NCBI RefSeq assembly: GCF_001940455.1
Contig: NZ_MKQR01000023.1
Span: 21,036 to 85,035 of the forward strand
From: Actinokineospora bangkokensis
GTDB lineage: Bacteria; Actinomycetota; Actinomycetes; Mycobacteriales; Pseudonocardiaceae
Length of the DNA stretch: 64,000 nt
Direction: 5' to 3'
Shown: piece after piece, positions 16,329 through 23,079 of the stretch
Position numbering within the stretch: position 1 is the first letter of the stretch
Layout of the letters: the number at the start of each line of letters is the position of its first letter
Notes under the pieces: generated by a model
Seen by the model: only the letters and a program-made list of their open reading frames with translations
What the model was told of the DNA's origin: nothing
The model's database searches: none
Program-made: the position numbers and the translations under genes

Positions 16329-16835
16329 TTAGTAATCTAGTGGAAGTCTCTGATATACAGAACGTGTTCGCTTTAGGATCATCAGCAGGGTAAGTATCAT
16401 GTGTGTTGCCAGGAGTACGACTGGAGCGGAGTAACCCCAAGCAGCCGGGGTGTCCTTGGCTGTAACCGCTACAGTAAAGATCAACGTGGCTGTTGTGGCA
16501 AGCCCCATCAAGACCGCGTATGAAATGTTTGCCTCCAGTTCATCAATTAGGTCTATTAGCTCGTCCCGCTTGTTTTCCTCGTCTGCCACCCTGGTTCTCA
16601 GTTGAAACACATGAACCAATAGGCCGAACAAGAATGCCGTATAGATGGATATACCGCTAAGAATTCCTTCAAGTCCCCGCAATTCAAATCGAGTAATCAA
16701 ACAAGTAATGCCGAGAGCGATTGGAATTCCATAAAAAAAGACTATATCCGTCATCATCAACTTTTTTGTCCGATAGTCGATCAGAGTTTGAAACTGATCG
16801 CGAAACGTCGCGGCGATCGACCATTTACTTGTCAC
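16329..16835 (-). CDS. Four-helix membrane protein, cargo gene B
   Basis: 168 residues from a GTG at 16835, overlapping the upstream cargo gene by 11 bases, so translation is coupled. Predicted membrane segments are at about 31-48, 56-78, 104-126 and 134-154. Between helices 2 and 3 lies a charged, coiled-coil-like stretch (about 80-103, with DEENKRDELIDLIDELE). The N-terminal 30 residues and the C-terminal tail are basic, suggesting both face the cytoplasm. No known family was recognised. AT-rich codons mark recent transfer. Paired with a soluble protein in a tRNA-anchored element, it could be the membrane effector of a phage-defence pair. This is inference. Confidence 0.8.
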   Translation of the reverse strand: MTSKWSIAATFRDQFQTLIDYRTKKLMMTDIVFFYGIPIALGITCLITRFELRGLEGILSGISIYTAFLFGLLVHVFQLRTRVADEENKRDELIDLIDELEANISYAVLMGLATTATLIFTVAVTAKDTPAAWGYSAPVVLLATHMILTLLMILKRTRSVYQRLPLDY

Positions 16836-17817
16836 GATAAGCCGCCATTTTCACATTGAGCTGCTGTCGTGTCCATGCCTTCTTCTTCCAGTCGTCGGGA
16901 AGTTTAAGGCCAACCTTAGACCGAAGGTCTGACACTTTGGTGAGCATGGCGTCCAGCACGTCGTCTGAAGAAAGGCGGTCTGCATCATCTGCTGCTAGAG
17001 AGTGAAGCAGTACTGGCACGTTCTTGGCCCCAAGCAAGAGGCGCCTTTGTTGTATTCCATCGGATAGAACAACCTCCACCTCATCGCCTGGATCTTCTTT
17101 AATGCCGATTATGCTATGCGCGTTAACATCGCCGGTGATGAGTTGGTCACGCAGGTTGCGCCCGAAATGCCCTAATCCCCGGCGCGGCCGCATTTGGCAG
17201 ACTATCTTTCCTATTGAGCTTCGGATTGTTCCATCTGCAATATCTGATGAAGCTTCGTACTTGTTAACCTGAACAGATTTCATGTCGGCATTCTTGAGGT
17301 AAGAACTCCACGCTTCTTTGTCGATGTACCCTTCATTTTTGAATACAAAATTCTTGCCAGAATCTCTGAATTTCTCCACGAATGCCCGATAGAAGGTCGA
17401 AAGAACGGTTCCCGCCGAACTGTGACTGCCGTATCGCTCGCCTATCAATAGTGCGTATGGCCCATTTTCCGAAGCAACTAGCAGGTTTTTGGTAGTCGTA
17501 ACTGCAGATTCGCTCTCGCTGATCTCCTTGGTGGTGCTCCCGCTCTTGATGTCGACCAGTTTTCCCTCTGTTCCGAAGCGGCCTTGGTCTGCGGAGAAGT
17601 AGATGGTCCGCCCGCTGGCTTTCAGGTTTTCGATGGTGAGGTAGAGATTACTTCCAGATGTTACAAGCGGCGTCTTCTTTACATCCTTAAGAAAACCATA
17701 AAAGAGAGTAATGAAATCAATCTCAGAGCCATCGAGATTGCTCATGTTGAAAGGTTTGTCGGGTTTCCGATTAGGGGCCACCTGAAGTAGGTGAATTGAA
17801 TATGACTGTTTGGTCAC
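16825..17817 (-). CDS. Uncharacterised soluble protein, cargo gene A
   Basis: 330 residues from a GTG at 17817, with GGAAGG about seven bases upstream. No signal peptide or membrane segment is visible. The N-terminal third is beta-rich (SIHLLQVAPNRKP, FITLFYGFLKDV, GSNLYLTIENL). The middle has YALLIGERYGSHSSAGTVLS and a basic patch MRPRRGLGHFGRNLRDQ. The C-terminus is helical and Lys-rich. I do not recognise the family. It is the first gene of a two-gene unit with the membrane protein downstream and uses AT-rich codons unlike the host. A sensor or nucleic-acid-binding partner of that protein is plausible. The layout recalls Kiwa (soluble KwaB, four-helix KwaA), but no family link is claimed. 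Confidence 0.8.
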   Translation of the reverse strand: MTKQSYSIHLLQVAPNRKPDKPFNMSNLDGSEIDFITLFYGFLKDVKKTPLVTSGSNLYLTIENLKASGRTIYFSADQGRFGTEGKLVDIKSGSTTKEISESESAVTTTKNLLVASENGPYALLIGERYGSHSSAGTVLSTFYRAFVEKFRDSGKNFVFKNEGYIDKEAWSSYLKNADMKSVQVNKYEASSDIADGTIRSSIGKIVCQMRPRRGLGHFGRNLRDQLITGDVNAHSIIGIKEDPGDEVEVVLSDGIQQRRLLLGAKNVPVLLHSLAADDADRLSSDDVLDAMLTKVSDLRSKVGLKLPDDWKKKAWTRQQLNVKMAAYRDK

Positions 17818-18217
17818 GGTTGACCTTCCATCTACGCTGCTGAATCTGGCTCTAAAGGGTCAAGGCCGCGCCGCCTGCGCGGCGCGGCTTGGTGGGCCTG
17901 CTCGGCTTGGCGCCGATGTCCCCATCCATCGCGCCACGGCGCGGCCTCCCGCTTCGCTCACGGCCGCGCGGGCGCACAGCACGGCACTCGTGCTCGCCGG
18001 GTGCGCCACACCGCCCAGACGGCGCGAGGTTGCCATGCAGAGTACGCCGAAGGCCGACACTCCCGTGCCTATGAGCGCGTGTCCTCCCCGCGACCTGCTC
18101 GGTACCAGGGGCACCGCTGCCCCTGGACCCCGGCGAACCCGCACGCCCCGCGCCGTACTCGGAGTAGCACGAAGCCCCCGTAGGCGCGGAACGCACTACG
18201 GGGGCGGTGCTTGAACC
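17818..18217. other. GC-rich non-coding part of the element
   Basis: The composition returns to high GC. A 10-bp hairpin with a 4-nt loop (17865-17888) follows GGGTCAAGG, and further inverted repeats occur around 17930-17980. Open frames on both strands are low-complexity and unsupported. It may be the remains of an element backbone. Confidence 0.45.
18174..18205. terminator. Hairpin inside right end of element
   Basis: Perfect 10-bp stem (18174-18183 with 18196-18205), 12-nt loop, 12 bp before the right-end GTGTAGCA pair. It may be the terminator of a lost gene. Confidence 0.45.
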
Positions 18218-18237
18218 GTGTAGCACCCGGTGTAGCA
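18218..18237 (+). repeat. Paired GTGTAGCA repeats, right end
   Basis: GTGTAGCA at 18218-18225 and 18230-18237, 12 bp apart, both followed by the same context as the left pair (second copy followed by ACG). Confidence 0.55.
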
Positions 18238-18320
18238 ACGGCTCCGAACTACCTCGGACGGCCCCACCCGATGAGCTGCGAAGACGGACTAATCCAGACC
18301 GGCAAAACCCCCCAAAGGGG

Positions 18321-18377
18321 CGCCTTGAAAGCGGAAGACGGGCAACCGTCCGGGGGTTCAGATCCCTCCGCCTCCGC
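18321..18377 (+). repeat. attR: displaced 3' fragment of tRNA-Ser
   Basis: A 57-bp copy of the 3' end of tRNA-Ser(UGA), one mismatch to 16109-16165. It lacks the 5' half, so it is not a tRNA gene. It marks the right junction; chromosomal sequence with the ImmA gene follows. Confidence 0.92.
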
Positions 18378-18456
18378 TCTCTGACCAGCGGCGATGTCGT
18401 TGGCGGGTGCGCGGGCACCGCCGGTCGCGTGCCGCTGGGGTGTTCTCGACCGCAGG

Positions 18457-19512
18457 TCAGCCTGCGGGGGTGCGGGACGTGACGATCGCGAGCAGGTGGT
18501 CGGGGACCCTCGACTCCGCGGCCAGCAGGCCCGCGGGCAGCAGTTCCAGCGCGCGGGGCAGCAGGGACGGTTGTTCCACCGACAGCACGGTGCCCGGTTC
18601 GCGGCGGCGCCAGCCGCGGGTGGAGATGGTGGTCATGGCGTTGCGGTAGGTGACGTCGCGCATGCGGCCGAGTTGGCGGGCGCGGTAGAGCAGGGCTTGG
18701 AGGCTGACGCCCCAGTGCTCCTTGAGGGTGGCGAGGCGGGGCCAGTCGGCGCGGGTGGGGAGGTGGTCGGCGATGGCGGCGGCGGGCAGCAGGAACTCGG
18801 CGGCGAAGCGGTTGGCCTGGTTCTCCACGACGGTGTTGCCGGGTTCCTCGTCGGCGTGCATGACGAGGTGGCCGAGTTCGTGGGCGACGTCGAAGCGCTG
18901 GCGGTAGTAGTCGTCCTTGGCGGGGTTGAGCAGCACCAGTGGGCGGTCGGCGCGGGAGACCGAGTAGGCGTCCACCGAGGCCGACTGGGGGGGCGTGAAC
19001 ACCGTCAGCACCCCGTTGCCCTCGGCCGCGCGGATGGTGTGCGGCACCGGTCCGTCGCCCAGGTCCCACAGGGCGCGCAGGGCGGCGGCGGCGCGCTCGG
19101 GGGCGTCGTCGGCGCAGTCGAGCGGCACCGGTGCCGACACCAGGCGCACCGGGGGGAAGTCGACGTGCCGCTCCAGCACGGCGGTGACCTCGGTGACGAC
19201 CTGCACGTACGCCTCGGCCTGGTCGCGGGCGAGCTGGGTGGTGGAGCGCAGCGAGCGGAAGTGGGCGGTGGCGGGCGCGGCGCCCGCGCCCGGCAGGAAG
19301 AACCGCGGCTCCACGCCCAGGGCCAGGGCCAGCTTGGCGACCGTGGGCGGGGAGGGCCGCTTGGTGCCCGACTCGTAGAAGCTGATCGCGGCCGGGGTGA
19401 GCTCGACCGCGGCGGCGAGGGCGTTCTTGCGCAGGCCGGACAGCCGCCGCGCCAGGGTGAGCCTGCCGCCGTCGAACTGCGCCGCGGCCTCGGCGAGGTT
19501 CCCGCTCGTCAT
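18457..19512 (-). CDS. XRE regulator fused to ImmA/IrrE metallopeptidase
   Basis: 351 residues. The N-terminal Cro/C1 helix-turn-helix (about 17-70: LTLARRLSGLRKNALAAAVELTPAAISFYESGTKRPS) is followed by an ImmA/IrrE domain with DVAHELGHLVMH (about 205-216) and a downstream Glu in ENQANRFAAEFLLP. Such proteins usually cleave or sense a repressor under stress, in host or mobile-element regulation. The start lies in a four-base ATGA overlap with the upstream gene, so the two are one operon. It is the first chromosomal gene beyond the right junction of the tRNA-Ser element. Confidence 0.88.
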   Translation of the reverse strand: MTSGNLAEAAAQFDGGRLTLARRLSGLRKNALAAAVELTPAAISFYESGTKRPSPPTVAKLALALGVEPRFFLPGAGAAPATAHFRSLRSTTQLARDQAEAYVQVVTEVTAVLERHVDFPPVRLVSAPVPLDCADDAPERAAAALRALWDLGDGPVPHTIRAAEGNGVLTVFTPPQSASVDAYSVSRADRPLVLLNPAKDDYYRQRFDVAHELGHLVMHADEEPGNTVVENQANRFAAEFLLPAAAIADHLPTRADWPRLATLKEHWGVSLQALLYRARQLGRMRDVTYRNAMTTISTRGWRRREPGTVLSVEQPSLLPRALELLPAGLLAAESRVPDHLLAIVTSRTPAG

Positions 19513-20246
19513 TCCCCTGTTCCCGCGACCCGCTTCAGCTGGACCTCGGCGTCGGACACCCCCCGCTGCCCGGTCGGGGCGCCGACGACCGGCCAGACCC
19601 TACCGGCCTCGCGCGGGCGCGGCTCGACCAGCCGCTCACGCCAGTGCCACGGCCTGCCGCCGCCCTCGGTGCTGCGCGGGCGGCCCAGCCAGCACTCGGA
19701 GTCGGTGGCGTCGGAGTTGATGGCGTGCGCGATGAACAGCACCGAGTCGTCGATCTCGGACTCGCCCAGGGTGAACAGGGTGAACTGGTCCTCCGGCGGG
19801 CGGCGGCCCGCGGCGCGCTGCTTGGTGGGCGTCTTCGACGCCCAGGAGATCCGGTCGACGCCCTCGTACGGGAACGAGGTCACCAGCCAGCGCCAGCGGT
19901 CGACGCGCCAGCCGGGGGAGCTGTGGTCGTCGGCGCGCAGCACCACCCCGGGGCGCACCGACGGCATCGCGTCGAGCTCCCCGGACAGCAGCCCGTCGCC
20001 GAGCACGTCCCGGCCGACGAGCTCGCCGTCGGGGTCGACGTGGTAGCGGCGGCAGTGGAAGACGCGGTCGAGGCGGTCGCAGAACAGCTTGTGCGCGGTG
20101 AGCCCCAGCCACACCTGGTCGTGCCCGGTGGCCGGGTCGTAGTCCATGGCCGTGCGCCGGGCGGCGGTGGCCCACGCCCACGAGACGGCCGCCAGCACCC
20201 CGGCCCGGCCGAGCTCGGCCAGCGCCCGTTCCCGCTGCTCAGTCAT
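19509..20246 (-). CDS. Uncharacterised protein coupled to the ImmA gene
   Basis: 245 residues with no signal peptide or membrane helix. It is rich in Trp, Arg and Asp, with recognisable stretches YDPATGHDQVWLGLTAHKLFCDRLDRVF near the start and VLFIAHAINSD, WLGRPR in the middle. I do not recognise the family. It precedes and overlaps the XRE-ImmA gene by four bases, so it is probably its co-expressed partner (substrate, antitoxin-like or regulated target). A TAGAGT box 8 nt before the ATG at 20246 suggests a leaderless operon mRNA. Confidence 0.75.
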   Translation of the reverse strand: MTEQRERALAELGRAGVLAAVSWAWATAARRTAMDYDPATGHDQVWLGLTAHKLFCDRLDRVFHCRRYHVDPDGELVGRDVLGDGLLSGELDAMPSVRPGVVLRADDHSSPGWRVDRWRWLVTSFPYEGVDRISWASKTPTKQRAAGRRPPEDQFTLFTLGESEIDDSVLFIAHAINSDATDSECWLGRPRSTEGGGRPWHWRERLVEPRPREAGRVWPVVGAPTGQRGVSDAEVQLKRVAGTGE

Positions 20247-20254
20247 GCCACCGG

Positions 20255-20260
20255 ACTCTA
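20255..20260 (-). promoter_or_regulatory. -10 box TAGAGT
   Basis: On the minus strand TAGAGT ends 8 nt before the ATG at 20246. Confidence 0.45.
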
Positions 20261-20305
20261 CCGGCAGGCAGTAATCGGTGCGCGAAACTTAACCGGCGTG
20301 TCGGG

Positions 20306-20800
20306 TCAGGACTCGCAGCCCACGCCGTCGCGGTCGTCGTCGAAGCGGTGGCGGTCGGGCCTGCGGACGGGGAAGCCGCGGTCGGGGATGTCCGAGCAGT
20401 CCAGGTCGGCGGCGCCCAGCGGCAGGCAGAGCGTGGGGTAGCTCGGGTCGCACAGCCGGGGGCGCGAGGTGGTCGTGGTGCTCGCGGACGTGGTCGTGGT
20501 GGTGACCGGCGCGGGCTGCTCCTGCGGCAGCCGCAACTCCTCGCTCGTGGGCGCGGCCTGCTCTACCTCGGGGGTCCGCGTGGGCGTGCTGGTCGTCGTG
20601 CGCGGGGCGACCGTGACCGTGCGCACGGAGGTCACCGTGGACGTGCCGGCGCTCGTGGTGGTCGTCGGCGCGGGTGCCGACGACGGGGCCGCGGCGGCGG
20701 GCTCGGAGTCCGGGCGCTGCCCCAGCACGCCGCCGATCGTGGCGGCGGACAGCGTGAGGGCGACCAGGGGCCAGGTCGGCAGGGGGCGGATCTTGCGCAC
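20306..20800 (-). CDS. Excalibur calcium-binding domain protein
   Basis: 164 residues. An N-terminal uncleaved or weak signal segment (about 10-27) is followed by a long Thr/Ser/Pro linker (30-115). The C-terminus has CDPSYPTLCLPLGAADLDC followed by FDDDRDGVGCES, the four-Cys/DxDxDGxxC signature of Excalibur domains. The protein is exported and probably tethered to the membrane with the domain at the cell surface. Its function is unknown beyond calcium binding typical of the family. Confidence 0.85.
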   Translation of the reverse strand: MRKIRPLPTWPLVALTLSAATIGGVLGQRPDSEPAAAAPSSAPAPTTTTSAGTSTVTSVRTVTVAPRTTTSTPTRTPEVEQAAPTSEELRLPQEQPAPVTTTTTSASTTTTSRPRLCDPSYPTLCLPLGAADLDCSDIPDRGFPVRRPDRHRFDDDRDGVGCES

Positions 20801-20904
20801 GTGTGTTTCTATCCGAACCGCCTACCGCTTGGTTACCCGCCGCGATCCGATCGTGATGTGACGGCGGTCCGGGCGCACCCCGCAGGCGCCCGGACCGCCC
20901 GCCC

Positions 20905-22143
20905 TCAGGCCAGTTCGCGCCCGCGGGTCTCCGGCAGGCCGAACAGCGCCAGGAACGCCAGCACGTAGGCCAGCGCGGCGAACCCCATCGCCCCGCCGAC
21001 GCCCCAGCTCTCCGCGAGGAACCCCACCGCGCCCGGGAACAGCGCCCCCACGCCTCGACCGAAGTTATAGGTGAACCCCGGACCCACCCCGCGCACGTGC
21101 GCCGGGTACAGCTCGGACAGGAACGCGCCGAACCCGCTGAAGATCGCCGAGTAGCAGAACCCGAGCGGGAAGCCCAGGTAGAGCACCCAGTCGCCCGCGC
21201 TGGCGGGCAGTTGCGTGTAGAGCAGGATCAGCACCGCGTCCACCACCGCGAACAGCCCGATCGATGCCTTGCGCCCCAACCGGTCGGTGAACCACCCGCC
21301 GCACAGGTAGCCCAGGAACGCCCCGACGATGAGGAACGCGGTGTAGCCGGTGCTGCCGACGACGCTGAGCCCCCGGTCCTTCTGCAGGAACGTCGGCACC
21401 CACGTGGCCAGCGTGTAGTAGCCGCCCTGCACGCCCGTCGTCATCAGCGCCGCGAACAGCGTCGGCCGCAGCAGGTCGCCGCTGAAGATCTCCCGCAGCG
21501 ACCCGCGCGGGCCGGCCTCCCGCTCGCGCACGGGCGCGTCCTCGGTGCCCCGCCGCAGGTAGAACACGAGCAGGGCGGGCAGCGCGCCGGTCAGGAACAG
21601 CACCCGCCAGGCCGTGCCCGGCTCGAACAGCGCGTAGACGCCCAGCTGCACCAGCACGGCCGCGCCCCACCCCACGGCCCAGGCGCTCTGCACCACCGAC
21701 GCCACCCGCCCGCGGTGCCGCGCGGCGGTGTACTCGGCCACGAGCACGGCCCCGGTCGCCCACTCGCCGCCGAACCCGAGACCTTGGAGCACCCGGAACA
21801 CCAGCAGCGTCTCGTAGTTCGGCGCCAGCCCGCACAGCGCGGTGAACAGGGCGAACGCCAGGACCGTGATCGCCAGGGTGCGCACCCGGCCGATCCGGTC
21901 GGCGAGGATGCCCGCGATCAGCCCGCCGAAGGCCGACGACACCAGCGTCGCCGTGCTGAACAGGCCGGTCTGCCCGGTGCTGAGCCCGAACGCCACCCCG
22001 ATCGCGGGCAGCGCCAGGGGCAGCACCTGGTAGTCGTAGGAGTCGAGGCCGTAGCCCAGGAAGGCGCTGGTGAACGCCCGCCGCCCCGGTGGCGGCAGCT
22101 CCCGGTACCAGCCCATCCGCGCGCGCGTGCCGGTCGTGCCCAT
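20905..22143 (-). CDS. MFS transporter, sugar/aromatic acid:H+ symporter type
   Basis: 412 residues, 12 predicted membrane helices. Motifs: GLDSYDYQVLPLALP at the start of helix 1, the loop 2-3 signature GILADRIGRVRTL, GLGFGGEWATGAVLVAEY in helix 4, and GWFTDRLGRK in the second half. These fit the NanT/AAHS branch that imports sialic acid or aromatic acids with protons. The substrate cannot be fixed. The ATG at 22143 follows AGGGGG. A palindrome in the upstream promoter region suggests a regulator of GntR type. Confidence 0.87.
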   Translation of the reverse strand: MGTTGTRARMGWYRELPPPGRRAFTSAFLGYGLDSYDYQVLPLALPAIGVAFGLSTGQTGLFSTATLVSSAFGGLIAGILADRIGRVRTLAITVLAFALFTALCGLAPNYETLLVFRVLQGLGFGGEWATGAVLVAEYTAARHRGRVASVVQSAWAVGWGAAVLVQLGVYALFEPGTAWRVLFLTGALPALLVFYLRRGTEDAPVREREAGPRGSLREIFSGDLLRPTLFAALMTTGVQGGYYTLATWVPTFLQKDRGLSVVGSTGYTAFLIVGAFLGYLCGGWFTDRLGRKASIGLFAVVDAVLILLYTQLPASAGDWVLYLGFPLGFCYSAIFSGFGAFLSELYPAHVRGVGPGFTYNFGRGVGALFPGAVGFLAESWGVGGAMGFAALAYVLAFLALFGLPETRGRELA

Positions 22144-22195
22144 CGGACCCCCTCGGTGCCAGTGGTGTGCCGCACGTCCCGGTCAGTCTGTAGGA

Positions 22196-22206
22196 TTGTT
22201 CAACAA
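22196..22206. promoter_or_regulatory. Possible operator TTGTT-C-AACAA
   Basis: An 11-bp inverted repeat with one central base, 53 bp upstream of the MFS start and overlapping a possible minus-strand promoter. The form resembles GntR-family operators. No cognate regulator gene is adjacent. Confidence 0.4.
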
Positions 22207-22299
22207 GTCCACAACCCTGCGGTGTGCGGTTCGCCCGGAAAGCGGCAGAGCGGGTGAGATCCCCACCTCCCGCGCCGGGCCCGCGCGCCCCGCCGGACT

Positions 22300-22305
22300 T
22301 AGGGT
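22300..22305 (+). promoter_or_regulatory. -10 box TAGGGT of a leaderless gene
   Basis: TAGGGT lies 6 nt before the GTG at 22312. Confidence 0.5.
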
Positions 22306-22311
22306 GCGTCC

Positions 22312-23079
22312 GTGTCGACGCTGACCTTGTGGGAGTCCTTGGCCGTCCTCGCGGCGGGCATCTTCGCCGGTGGCATCAACGTGGTGGTCGGCTCGGGCAC
22401 GCTCGTCACGTTCCCGGTGCTGCTCGCCGTGGGCTACCCGCCGATCGTGGCCAACGTGTCCAACACCCTCGGCCTCGTCCCCGGCTCCATCACCGGCGCC
22501 ATCGGCTACCGCACCGAGCTGGCGGGCCAGCGCCCGCGCCTGCTGCGGCTGGGCCTGGCCTCGCTGCTCGGCGGCGTCCTCGGCGCCGTCCTGCTGCTCA
22601 CGCTGCCCGCCGAGGCGTTCGAGGGCATCGTCCCGGTGCTGATCGTGGTGGCCCTGGTGCTGGTCGTCCTGCAACCCCGGCTGTCGCGGGCGCTGGCCGC
22701 CCGCCGCACCGACGACGCCAAGCCGCACGGCGGCGCCCTGGTGTGGGTCGGGGTGTTCCTCACCGGCGTCTACGGCGGCTACTTCGGCGCCGCGCAGGGC
22801 ATCATCCTGCTCGGGCTGATGGGCATCCTGCTCGCCGAGCCCCTCCAGCGGCTCAACGCGGTGAAGAACGTGCTCGCGGCGCTGGTCAACGCCGTGTCCG
22901 GGGTGATCTTCATCCTGGTCGCGGACGTCGCCTGGCTGCCCGTGGTGCTCATCGCCGTCGGCTCGACCCTCGGCGGCTTCCTCGGCGCCAAGGTCGGCCG
23001 CAAGCTCTCCCCGGCGATCCTGCGCGGCGTGATCGTCGTGGTCGGCCTGGCGGCCATCGCCAAGATCGTCCTGGGTTAG
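22312..23079 (+). CDS. TSUP (TauE/SafE) family membrane protein
   Basis: 255 residues, about 8 membrane helices. The paired family motif is present in both halves: AAGIFAGGINVVVGSGTLVTFPVLLAVGYPP near the start, and TGVYGGYFGAAQGIILLGLMG in the middle. The TSUP family moves small sulfur- or carboxyl-containing anions such as sulfite or taurine-derived compounds; the substrate here is unknown. The GTG start follows TAGGGT by 6 nt, so probably leaderless. It overlaps the convergent aminotransferase stop in the 4-nt string TTAG. Confidence 0.88.
   Translation: MSTLTLWESLAVLAAGIFAGGINVVVGSGTLVTFPVLLAVGYPPIVANVSNTLGLVPGSITGAIGYRTELAGQRPRLLRLGLASLLGGVLGAVLLLTLPAEAFEGIVPVLIVVALVLVVLQPRLSRALAARRTDDAKPHGGALVWVGVFLTGVYGGYFGAAQGIILLGLMGILLAEPLQRLNAVKNVLAALVNAVSGVIFILVADVAWLPVVLIAVGSTLGGFLGAKVGRKLSPAILRGVIVVVGLAAIAKIVLG

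Larger units (their letters stand above)
16166..18320. mobile_element. Small integrated element at tRNA-Ser without its own integrase
   Basis: About 2.15 kb bounded by the 57-bp tRNA-derived repeats. It holds the tRNA terminator, one pair of GTGTAGCA repeats at each end, an AT-rich two-gene cargo on the minus strand (16329-17817) and about 400 bp of GC-rich non-coding DNA (17820-18217). No integrase, excisionase, replication or transfer gene is visible, so it is a remnant or a non-autonomous element moved by an integrase elsewhere. The cargo composition contrasts sharply with the chromosome: the 60 bases 16741-16800 contain only 23 G+C. Confidence 0.82.

Noticed and set aside
16329..17817. 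Direct assignment of the cargo pair to Kiwa
   Set aside because: Only the layout (soluble protein plus four-helix protein) is similar; I could not recognise DUF4868 or KwaA motifs in the sequence.
17810..18214. Plus-strand open frame of 134 codons inside the element
   Set aside because: Low-complexity sequence crossing several inverted repeats; no start signal and no family resemblance.
18321..18377. Second tRNA-Ser(UGA) gene
   Set aside because: Only the 3' 57 bases are present; no acceptor 5' strand or D arm, so it is an attachment-site remnant.
17852..19069. Minus-strand frame of 405 codons spanning attR
   Set aside because: It reads antisense through the tRNA fragment and the ImmA gene; the peptide DLNPRTVARLPLSRR is the usual false translation of a tRNA-Ser.
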